This document shows positions 1 to 5,739 of a stretch of 5,739 nucleotides of DNA, piece by piece. A program made the position numbers and the translations under genes. Position 1 is the stretch's first letter. Each line of letters starts with the position of its first letter. Below the pieces are notes generated by a model. It was not told where the DNA came from. It made no database searches and worked only from the letters and a program-made list of their open reading frames with translations. Origin of the DNA: DATJFH01 sp035495815 (lineage in GTDB: Bacteria; Acidobacteriota; Terriglobia; Bryobacterales; Bryobacteraceae); assembly GCA_035495815.1 (NCBI GenBank), contig DATJFH010000385.1, forward strand, positions 1-5,739, written 5' to 3'.

Positions 1-743
1 TAGGGCACGATCGCCCCGCACTGCCCGTTGCCGGAGAACACCCTGGGCGCGGACGCCCCATCGAACAGGACGCGCATGTCACCCAGGGTGGTGGTCAGAT
101 ACCGGTTGTCCCCGGTGACGGGCCGGAGTCGCTGAAGGTAGCCGGCCCGCAGTGGGCGAGGAGGCTGGCGCCGTCCGGTGTTCAGTGTGAACGAGCAGGT
201 CAGGCTGGACTGCGTGACCGCAAAAGTCTGGCCTGCCGCAGTAATCGAGCCGGTGCGGGCGTCGCCGCCGTTCGCATCCACGACGAAGGCCGCCCCCCGC
301 GCCCTGACCGCCCTGGCCCGACGCGACCCGGATCCAAGGCGCGTTTATGCGCATCCGGTCCCGACCGCAAACGAGCCGTTCCCTCCGGTTGATGGAAACG
401 AACTTCCGGACGGGGTTTTAGCGTATACGCGCACACACCCGCCTGGTTGACCGTGGAGCTCAGTCCGGCGATGGAAATGGCGCCGCTGCGCGCGGTAGCG
501 GCCGGGTTCGCCTGCGCCGAAAAACTCGCGGTGACCGGACCCATACCGCGGGGTGGCTGTCCGAAATTGATGGAAATCCAACTGACGGTGCTTGTCCGTT
601 CGGACACAGCTACCGGCGCTGGCCGTGATCGTGAGGGTACCGGGCCCGCCGGCGATGGAAACGACAGGGTGCTCAACACTCAAGCCGAACGTGCAGGTTT
701 GGGCCCCGAGAACACCGCGGAAAACCGATCCCAGATCAGACAT
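1..743 (-). pseudogene. Broken BACON-repeat / Solibacter C-terminal-domain (TIGR03437-like) secreted protein, 3' end off window
   Basis: The recognisable parts are scattered over three minus-strand frames. A first BACON-like repeat runs about 695-434, from CTFGLSVEHPVVSIAGG through VSWISINFGQPP to a closing AISIAGLSSTVNQAGV. A second runs about 433-198, from CAYTL through SGSSFPSTGGNGSF, PWIRVASGQGGQG and AAFVVDANGGDARTGSI to TFAVTQSS. A third seems to begin (CSFTLN, 197-180) and then breaks off. Positions about 110-1 read LTTTLGDMRVLFDG and, at the edge, GAIVPY, which matches the end of the Solibacter C-terminal domain. Rebuilding the repeats needs four single-base frame changes: near 600 (one base extra), in the G4T4 run 412-419 (one short), near 345 (one short, TAA stop at 347-345), and in the C6 run 293-298 (one extra). 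They sum to zero. The only plausible ATG (743) lies in a hairpin and has no Shine-Dalgarno sequence or signal peptide, so the 5' end is probably also missing. BACON domains are usually extracellular binding or adhesion modules. Sequencing error is the main alternative. Confidence 0.7.
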
Positions 744-765
744 GCGACGGAGACCGGAGCATGTC
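739..765 (-). other. Hairpin overlapping the rpsA stop codon
   Basis: The minus strand reads GACATGC-TC-CGG-TCT-CCG-TC-GCATGTC. This is a perfect 7-bp outer stem, a symmetric TC/TC internal loop, a 3-bp inner stem and a triloop. The first two stem bases are the GA of the rpsA TGA stop. No U-tract follows directly (TGATCTGGG comes next, TTTT only later), so it is not a classical intrinsic terminator. It may be a 3'-end stabilising or processing structure, a weak terminator, or an imperfect palindrome bound by a protein. The structure is read directly from sequence; its role is unknown. Confidence 0.55.
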
Positions 766-2458
766 ACCCCGCGAGTTCCAGTTCGATCTTTTTCTCCGCC
801 GGATTCAGCCTGACAATACGGAAGCTGCGGATCTGGCCGGCCCGCGCCGGCTCCCGCTTCTCCGGCATCCCGCTGCCGGCGGCGGGCTTCCACTTGGATG
901 CGAGCATCGAGCTGAGCGAGGAGATGTCCGCTTTGTTCCCTTCTCCGCCCGCGGCCGAGGCGGTCTGCCCGCCTTCACCCGGCACCGGGCAGACTGCGCG
1001 CACGCCTTCTCCCAGCTCCACTTTGGCCCGGCCGCCCGAGACGTCCGCCACCCGGCCCGTTACTACGTCGCCTTCCTTGTGCTCGGCGATGTACTCGTCG
1101 ATCGAAGTGGGCTGAAGCTGCTTCATGCCCAGACGGATGCGGCGCTTCTCGCGGTCCACGTCGAGGACGACCGCGCGCACCGTCTGACCTTGCTTGACCA
1201 CTTCCTGCGGGTGATTGATACGCTTCTCGGCGCTCAGGTCCCCCACGTGGATCATCCCTTCGATACCCTCGCCGAGTTCCACGAACGCGCCGAACTTGGT
1301 CAGGCTGGTGACCGGGCCCTCCACCACTGAGCCGGCCGGGAACTTCTTCTCGATCTCGGCCCATGGATCTCCCAAAGCCTGCTTCAGCCCCAGGGAAACC
1401 CGGCGCTCGCTGACGCCGAGCACCACCACTTCGACTGTGTCGCCCGGTTTGACCACGTCACTCGGCTTGCGCGCCTTCTTGGTCCAGGACATTTCGGAAA
1501 GATGGATCAGTCCCTCGAGTCCGGGTTCCAGCTCCACGAAGGCTCCGAAGTCGGTGACGCGGGTAACCACGCCCCTGGCCCGCTCGCCGGCCTTGTACGT
1601 CTCGCCCGCCTTTGACCATGGGTCCGGCGCCAGCTGCTTCATGCCGAGCGAGATCCGCCGTTTGCCGGCATCCACCTTCAGCACCTGCACGTCGACCTTC
1701 TGGCCGACTGTCAGCACGTCAGACGGCTTGTTCACGCGCCCGTAAGAGATGTCCGCCACATGCAGAAGCCCGTCCACCCCGCCGATGTCGACGAAGGCGC
1801 CGTAGTCGGTCAGGCTGCGCACCGTGCCGTGGATCACGGCTCCTTCCTTGAGCTCCGCCAGCATTCGCTCGCGGGCCTGCTTCTCTTCCTCCTCGAGCAC
1901 CACCCGGCGATCGACAACGGCGTCCTCTTCGGCTACGTCGAGCTGGATGATCTTACAGGAAATTTCCTGGCCGACCAGCTTCTCCAGCTCGGCGGCGTCC
2001 TTGGTTCCGCTGCGCGACGCAGGCAGGAACGCTCGCGTTCCGATGTCTACGGTGAGTCCGCCTTTGATCACACCGCTAACCACGCCGGCGATGGTCCGCT
2101 TCTCCTGGAACGCCTTTTCGAGAGCGCTCCAATCCTTGGGGCGCGCGACTTTGATCTTTGAGAGGGTGTAGTATCCTTCGGGATTTCGGCCCGTAATCGC
2201 GACCTTGACCGCCTCGCCGATCTTGGGTGGGTCGGATCCGAAAGAAGCGGCTTCGATCACGCCTTCGGTTTTCAAACCGACGTCGACGAAAATGAATTCC
2301 GGGGAGATGGCGACGACTACGCCGTCGCGTCCCTCGGCCCCTTCCTCGCGCGGCTTTTGCCGGCCTTGTTCATACTCGGAGAGAATGTCCGCAAACGAGG
2401 GGCCTGCGTCAGACGTGGCAAGGGTCTCGTCGTCGGGATCGCTGGGTTGATATGCCAT
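764..2458 (-). CDS. rpsA: 30S ribosomal protein S1
   Basis: This encodes 564 aa from the chosen ATG (E. coli S1 has 557). S1 binds mRNA on the 30S platform and helps unfold and load it for initiation. Six OB-fold S1 domains can be followed: about 42-105 and 120-190 (divergent, the ribosome-binding pair in characterised S1); 205-275, 290-361 and 375-447, which are classical copies with DYGAFVDIGG, DFGAFVELEPG and KFGAFVELGEG plus RRISLGMKQL-type ends; and a sixth at 462-564. The sixth is split: after VELGEGVRAVCPVPGEG comes an Ala/Gly/Ser-rich insert (about 497-540, with SSLSSMLASKWK) before the closing strands IRSFRIVRLNPAEKKIELEL. The frame is open up to a GTG at 2629, but the extra 57 residues are Arg/Pro-rich and unlike S1, so I start at MAYQPSDPDD. 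No good Shine-Dalgarno precedes it (GTGTTAACCTCC-ATG, with GAAG 12-15 bases upstream). E. coli rpsA also lacks a canonical one. The domain series makes the call secure. Confidence 0.96.
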   Translation of the reverse strand: MAYQPSDPDDETLATSDAGPSFADILSEYEQGRQKPREEGAEGRDGVVVAISPEFIFVDVGLKTEGVIEAASFGSDPPKIGEAVKVAITGRNPEGYYTLSKIKVARPKDWSALEKAFQEKRTIAGVVSGVIKGGLTVDIGTRAFLPASRSGTKDAAELEKLVGQEISCKIIQLDVAEEDAVVDRRVVLEEEEKQARERMLAELKEGAVIHGTVRSLTDYGAFVDIGGVDGLLHVADISYGRVNKPSDVLTVGQKVDVQVLKVDAGKRRISLGMKQLAPDPWSKAGETYKAGERARGVVTRVTDFGAFVELEPGLEGLIHLSEMSWTKKARKPSDVVKPGDTVEVVVLGVSERRVSLGLKQALGDPWAEIEKKFPAGSVVEGPVTSLTKFGAFVELGEGIEGMIHVGDLSAEKRINHPQEVVKQGQTVRAVVLDVDREKRRIRLGMKQLQPTSIDEYIAEHKEGDVVTGRVADVSGGRAKVELGEGVRAVCPVPGEGGQTASAAGGEGNKADISSLSSMLASKWKPAAGSGMPEKREPARAGQIRSFRIVRLNPAEKKIELELAG

Positions 2459-2704
2459 GGAGGTTAACACTTCATTCTGCCACATTTGACGGACGAGGTG
2501 AGCTGATTCCGGCAGCACTGAAAGCGCCGGGACGCGGCGCGCGAGAGTTTCCTGAATGCCCCGGGTCCGGCCACCGCCCGGGCGGCGGTCCGGTTCCCGG
2601 GAGAGGCGGCGAGCCTCATTTTGCTGCACGAGGCACAGGAAGCGCCGGTTTTGGCGGCAATTCTCAAAAATGGGGTACGTTTGCGGGCCGGACGCGGCTT
2701 CGCT
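2459..2704 (-). promoter_or_regulatory. rpsA leader / intergenic region after the histidine kinase gene
   Basis: These 246 bases lie between the kinase stop and the rpsA start and hold no credible gene. They are probably the rpsA promoter and 5' leader. I find no convincing -35/-10 pair: TTGAGA at about 2671-2666 has no good -10 partner. After the kinase stop the minus strand contains ATTTTTGAG, but no clear stem precedes the T run, so no terminator is called. The most structured part is the GC hairpin at 2567-2593, listed separately. The length and the absence of a Shine-Dalgarno are compatible with leader-based autoregulation by S1, as known for E. coli rpsA, but no homology to that leader is visible. 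Confidence 0.45.
2567..2593 (-). promoter_or_regulatory. GC-rich hairpin in the rpsA leader
   Basis: The minus strand reads CCGG-ACCGCC-GCCCG-GGCGGT-GG-CCGG. That is a 6-bp stem closed by a 5-base loop, extended by a 4-bp CCGG/CCGG stem across a 2-base GG bulge. It contains the perfect 12-bp palindrome CCGCCCGGGCGG (2574-2585). It ends about 110 bases before the rpsA start, too far to block the start codon directly. It could be part of a larger leader fold or a protein site. In such GC-rich DNA some chance stems are expected. Confidence 0.4.
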
Positions 2705-4477
2705 TCAAACGGCTTGCAGCCGGCGGGGCTGTCCGGTCTTATGAAGCGGCAGCCGGACCGCGAATCGCGCCCCGGGCGATCCATCTTCCACCGAGATTTC
2801 GCCCCCGTGATCGAGGACCGTTTGCCTGGACAGCGCGAGTCCCAGACCCAGCCCGTTCTTTTTTCCGGCGCTGACAAAGGGCTCGAACAGCCGAGCACGA
2901 ATGGAGGGCAGGATTCCCGGTCCGGTGTCCGTCACCCGAATCAAGACGAAGTCTCCCTCCACTTTCTCGGAAATGTGGATCGCGCCCCCTTCGGGCATTG
3001 CCTCCAGGGCGTTGCCGATCAAATTGAGAAAGACTCGCTCCATCCTGGCCCGCTCGATAGGCAGCTCGACCTCTTCCGATGGATCGAAGGTGATCGTCAC
3101 GCCCTGCGACTCGGCCGCCGAGGCGGAGGCTTCACAGGCTGCTTCCACTACCTCTCGCAGATTGCAGATTTCGGAGGCTTCCCGCTTGCCGCGCGATACG
3201 TTCACCAGATCCTGCAACAGTTCCTGAATGCGACGTGAAGCCCGGTAGATGTTGGCCGCCAGCCGCTTCATCTGCGGCGTGGACAGCTCCGTATCGACCA
3301 GCATTTCGGCGCCGCCGTAGATGGCAGCCAGGGGATTCCGCAAATCGTGCACGATAGAACTGGACAGCCTGCCGATGGTGGCGATGCGCTCCTGGCGGAT
3401 CAACTCGGCGCGAGCGCTGCGAATCGAGTCGCACATGGCGTTGAATGTCCGCGCCAGTCTTCCCAGCTCATCGTCGCTGCGGACGCTGAGGCGAAAATCG
3501 TAGTTCTGGCGCGCGACTTCGGCCGCGGCCCGGTCCAGTTGGTTCACCGGTTCGACGATTCGGCGCGCCAGCAGGAAGGTCAACGCCAAACCGACGATCA
3601 CGGCACACAGCCAGGTGAGAACCATCTCGCGCCGCAGCGCCGAAATGCGCTGCCGGGCGCTCTCGAAAGACCGCAGGATCCACAGTTCGCCGACCGGTTT
3701 TCCTTCCACGTCGATCAACGGCTTCCGCAGCGGCGCGTACTCGAAGACGCCGTCGCTGACGCTGTCCCCGCGCCATCCGGCGGATACATTTTCGGCGAAT
3801 TGCGCGGTGGCTCGCGGATTCAAGGTGGAAGCGATCACCCGCCCTCCGGAAAAGAAGAGGAACTCGCTGCCGCCGGTGGACTTCTTGAACTGTCCCGCCA
3901 CCAGCGCGTCTATGGCATAGCCCGCTACCAGCACGTTGAACAGAGCCGGCCCGCGCGTGGACTCGACGTAGACCGGCGTCACGGCGATCTGATACAGGTG
4001 GCCGTTCTGCTCCATGAAGCCCGCCGCCTGCCGCGGGAACTGGCTGGCGGCGGCCCGCACAACCGGAAGATCGCGGCTGATGGGCGACCCCGGAATCCCT
4101 CCCAGTGAGGCGATCACCCGGCCGCGCGGGTCGGTTACCAGGAACAGCGCGTTCTCGTCGGAAATTTTCGCCCACAGTTCTCCGGCGGTATCGCGAATGG
4201 TCGCCTGGTCGCCGGTGCTGAAGGCCGCCCGCACGTCCGACATCCCGCTGAGGATCAGGCTGACCAATCCCAGCTTTTCGGCCCGCGACTTCCACAACGA
4301 TTCATAAGCCTGAAAGCTCGACGAAACTTCTTCCTCCAACGTGAGGGACGTAGTATTGATGACGTGATTCTGCACGATCCAGCCGGTGACACCGAAAAGT
4401 GCGGTGAGCGCCACCGACGTCGACAGCAGGATCTTCCACAACAGCGAGGGGCTGCCGAAGCCGAAGCGGTTTCTCAT
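2705..4477 (-). CDS. Membrane sensor histidine kinase with periplasmic two-lobed (dCache-like) sensor, HAMP, HisKA and HATPase
   Basis: This is a 590-aa inner-membrane kinase. TM1 is at about 13-36 and TM2 at about 286-304. The roughly 250-residue periplasmic region between them has two PAS-like stretches with the same motif, LFLVTDPRGRVIAS (111-124) and FLFFSGGRVIAS (206-217), which suggests a double Cache sensor. A HAMP linker (about 305-358, RRIVEPVNQLDRAA to DELGRLARTFNAM) leads to HisKA with the H box SSSIVHDLRNPLAAI (phosphoacceptor His377). The ATPase has the N box NLIGNALEAM (485-494), G1 DTGPGI (517-522), F box LFEPF (530-534) and G2 GLGLGLALS (542-550). All catalytic motifs are intact. 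The H box resembles the NtrB/AtoS type, which often pairs with sigma-54-activating regulators, but no response regulator is in view. A GGAGGA Shine-Dalgarno and an ATGA overlap with the upstream cupredoxin gene fix the start and imply coupled translation. The ligand is unknown. Confidence 0.93.
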   Translation of the reverse strand: MRNRFGFGSPSLLWKILLSTSVALTALFGVTGWIVQNHVINTTSLTLEEEVSSSFQAYESLWKSRAEKLGLVSLILSGMSDVRAAFSTGDQATIRDTAGELWAKISDENALFLVTDPRGRVIASLGGIPGSPISRDLPVVRAAASQFPRQAAGFMEQNGHLYQIAVTPVYVESTRGPALFNVLVAGYAIDALVAGQFKKSTGGSEFLFFSGGRVIASTLNPRATAQFAENVSAGWRGDSVSDGVFEYAPLRKPLIDVEGKPVGELWILRSFESARQRISALRREMVLTWLCAVIVGLALTFLLARRIVEPVNQLDRAAAEVARQNYDFRLSVRSDDELGRLARTFNAMCDSIRSARAELIRQERIATIGRLSSSIVHDLRNPLAAIYGGAEMLVDTELSTPQMKRLAANIYRASRRIQELLQDLVNVSRGKREASEICNLREVVEAACEASASAAESQGVTITFDPSEEVELPIERARMERVFLNLIGNALEAMPEGGAIHISEKVEGDFVLIRVTDTGPGILPSIRARLFEPFVSAGKKNGLGLGLALSRQTVLDHGGEISVEDGSPGARFAVRLPLHKTGQPRRLQAV

Positions 4478-4487
4478 GGATTCCTCC
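4474..4487 (-). promoter_or_regulatory. Shine-Dalgarno and ATGA stop/start overlap coupling the cupredoxin and kinase genes
   Basis: The minus strand reads GGAGGA-ATCC-ATGA. GGAGGA (4487-4482) is a strong ribosome-binding site four bases before the kinase ATG (4477-4475). The cupredoxin gene ends with the TGA at 4476-4474 inside the same ATGA. This is a standard arrangement for translational coupling and it settles the kinase start. Confidence 0.85.
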
Positions 4488-5184
4488 CGGCCGGGTAAGC
4501 CGCCTTGTCCTCGATCACCGGCGGATATTCCTTCCCGTATTTATTCTTGTGTGGGGAGACGATATACCCGCTTTCGGAAACGACGATGGGCGCCAGCGGC
4601 GCCGGACTCCTTTCCACCTGTATCTTCTTCTCGAGACCCTGCAGCGTCTGATCGGAGGAACGCTCGTGGAATACCCGGAGCCGGTATTCGCCAGGCTCGA
4701 CGCCGTCGATGGAGAAGCTGCCGTCCTTCCCCGAAATGGCGATGTACGGCGTTCGCACCACCACGATCAACGCGCTCATGGTGGGGTGGATATTGCAGAA
4801 AACGCGCACGACCCCGTCGCGCGCGAAACGGACCTTCTGGCTGGTTCCCGGCGCGTAGAGACCGACATCGAAGGGTTGTCCCGCGAAATTCGAGAACGCG
4901 TTATGAAAGATAGGGTCGAGATTGGGAAAGTCCACCGCGGATCCGACGGGTATCGCCACCATGTGCGGAATGAAGCGCTTCTGTTTTTGGACGATGCGGA
5001 CGGTCCGGGGAGCCGATTCGATCGAAGCTCCCGGCCGCTCGAGCCACACGACCACACCCGAATAGTCGCGCTTATTGCGGACGTTCTGGTCCCGGGAATT
5101 GACCAGCTGAATGGAACCGCTGACCGTGGCCGCCGCCCCCGCCGCCACTGCCGCGCTAAAAAAGGTAAGCGAAAGCCAGGTCAT
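4474..5184 (-). CDS. Secreted plastocyanin-like (type-1 copper) protein with C-terminal Ig-like/carboxypeptidase-regulatory module
   Basis: This encodes 236 aa. It begins with a short hydrophobic export signal (MTWLSLTFFSAAVAAGAAA), so it is probably periplasmic, though the signal lacks basic residues. The cupredoxin part (about 20-145) has the usual order of type-1 copper ligands: His94 in DPIFHNAFSNF, then Cys130, His133 and Met136 in VFCNIHPTMSALIVVV, a compact C-x2-H-x2-M. A further His74 lies in RFIPHMVAIPVGS. Residues about 146-190 (YIAISGKDGSFSIDGVEPGE, then YRLRVFHE) look like a carboxypeptidase-regulatory/Ig-like beta-sandwich, and the tail is Pro/Lys/Tyr-rich. Such proteins are often annotated as plastocyanin-like or methylamine-utilisation-like; electron transfer or copper binding is likely, the partner is unknown. 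The start lies inside the last codons of the barrel gene, with no clear Shine-Dalgarno. The end overlaps the kinase start. Confidence 0.85.
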   Translation of the reverse strand: MTWLSLTFFSAAVAAGAAATVSGSIQLVNSRDQNVRNKRDYSGVVVWLERPGASIESAPRTVRIVQKQKRFIPHMVAIPVGSAVDFPNLDPIFHNAFSNFAGQPFDVGLYAPGTSQKVRFARDGVVRVFCNIHPTMSALIVVVRTPYIAISGKDGSFSIDGVEPGEYRLRVFHERSSDQTLQGLEKKIQVERSPAPLAPIVVSESGYIVSPHKNKYGKEYPPVIEDKAAYPAGRNP

Positions 5185-5739
5185 AGTGGTTGATCAGCCG
5201 CTTGCCCGAGATCAGATATCGGGTGCGGGTCTGCATCGTTTCGAAGCTCATGACGAAGTTCGGAGCCAGCCGGTAGAAGAAATTGGCGCCGTAAGCCTGG
5301 TTTTTCGAGACCCCGCCAGCGGGCCCTTGCGCACCCGGCCCGGCCCGCAGGTCCGAATCGCGGTCATCCTGCTGCCCCGCCATGATGTGGAAGCTCAACC
5401 GGCTGGTGGCGGTCAGCTTGAGCTGAGTCCAGCCGCCGCGCGAGCCGACGCTGACGATATTCCCCGGCCCCAGGATCGAAAAACCCTGACGAATGCCCCC
5501 GGTTCCAAAATGGGCCACATTCTCCCCGGTGTAAAAGAACCCGGTGAGTTCGACGGGATTGGCAAAACGGAACATCCAATCCGTGGAAAATACGCGCGAG
5601 GGAGCCGAGCCTGAAGCGACGTGTGTCGTGCTGGTGTGGAAGCCGGGAGCAATCTCGATGCGGCGGGCGTCACCGAACTGGCGGAAGAGCTCGAAGCGTC
5701 CCTCGAGCCCCGGACGAAAGCGCTCGAGCGTGCCGGCAA
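5156..5739 (-). CDS. Outer-membrane beta-barrel / porin-like protein, C-terminal part (5' end beyond window)
   Basis: The frame is open to the right edge, so the start is outside; 193 residues are visible, beginning AGTLERFRPGLEGRFELFRQ. It shows alternating strands of barrel type, such as RRIEIAPGFHTS, DWMFRFANPVELTGFFYTGE, GGWTQLKLTATSRLSFHIMA, YGANFFYRLAPNFVMSFETM and, at the end, HYDLAFAYLF. The final Phe after alternating hydrophobic residues is the classical BAM-recognised C-terminal strand. Gly/Asp-rich loops lie between (for example QQDDRDSDLRAGPGAQGPAGG). The Met at 5575 has good coding sequence upstream in the same frame and no Shine-Dalgarno, so it is internal. I recognise the general pattern from acidobacterial porin-like proteins but cannot assign a family or substrate. 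It is the first visible gene of the probable barrel-cupredoxin-kinase operon and overlaps the next gene by 29 bp. Confidence 0.8.
   Translation of the reverse strand, partial: AGTLERFRPGLEGRFELFRQFGDARRIEIAPGFHTSTTHVASGSAPSRVFSTDWMFRFANPVELTGFFYTGENVAHFGTGGIRQGFSILGPGNIVSVGSRGGWTQLKLTATSRLSFHIMAGQQDDRDSDLRAGPGAQGPAGGVSKNQAYGANFFYRLAPNFVMSFETMQTRTRYLISGKRLINHYDLAFAYLF

Noticed and set aside
447..1115. Plus-strand open frame of 222 codons
   Set aside because: It runs opposite rpsA and the BACON remnant, has Arg/Pro/Ser-rich composition typical of antisense frames in GC-rich DNA, and shows no known domain.
2459..2629. N-terminal extension of S1 from a GTG at 2629
   Set aside because: The added residues are Arg/Pro-rich and unlike S1, while MAYQPSDPDD begins an acidic N-terminus normal for the family. 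The hairpin here also fits an untranslated leader better.
2660..2704. Intrinsic terminator after the kinase gene (ATTTTTG run)
   Set aside because: No convincing GC stem directly precedes the T run, so read-through into rpsA cannot be excluded.
3347..4108. Plus-strand open frame of 253 codons opposite the histidine kinase
   Set aside because: The minus-strand kinase is intact with all motifs across this stretch; the plus frame is its shadow.
5413..5739. Minus-strand open frame of 108 codons at the right edge
   Set aside because: It is out of frame with the barrel gene, which reads continuously through the same bases with barrel-like strands and ends in a proper C-terminal Phe.
1..5739. CRISPR arrays, tRNA or rRNA genes, insertion sequences, attachment sites
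   Set aside because: No regularly spaced repeats, cloverleaf-like segments, transposase motifs or paired terminal repeats were seen on either strand.

Overview
The window is GC-rich and tightly packed. All recognisable genes lie on the minus strand; the long plus-strand open frames are shadows. The best taxonomic guess is Acidobacteriota, probably close to Solibacter/Bryobacteraceae. Two things suggest this: a broken gene combining BACON-type repeats with an ending like the 'Solibacter uncharacterized C-terminal domain' (TIGR03437), and a beta-barrel of a type I associate with the same group. The placement is by recognition only.

In the direction of transcription (right to left) the order is as follows. 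(1) The 3' part of an outer-membrane beta-barrel gene, cut by the window's right edge (5739-5156). (2) A secreted protein with type-1 copper ligands and a C-terminal Ig-like module (5184-4474), overlapping the barrel gene by 29 bp. (3) A membrane sensor histidine kinase (4477-2705), joined to gene 2 by an ATGA stop/start overlap. (4) A 246-bp leader with a strong GC hairpin. (5) rpsA, encoding ribosomal protein S1 with six S1 domains, the sixth split by a low-complexity insert (2458-764). (6) Directly after a neat hairpin on the rpsA stop codon, a decayed BACON/TIGR03437 gene whose recognisable parts are scattered over three frames (743-1, running off the left edge).

Genes 1-3 form a probable operon spanning the envelope: outer-membrane channel, periplasmic cupredoxin, and inner-membrane kinase with a periplasmic two-lobed sensor. 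This suggests that the kinase monitors something linked to the copper protein or to transport through the barrel, but that link is inference from context. No response regulator is visible. rpsA is housekeeping and has its own leader. The window holds no RNA genes, CRISPR array, transposase or obvious attachment site. The most distinctive parts are the envelope cassette, the unusual S1 C-terminus and leader, and the compensating frameshifts in the BACON remnant.
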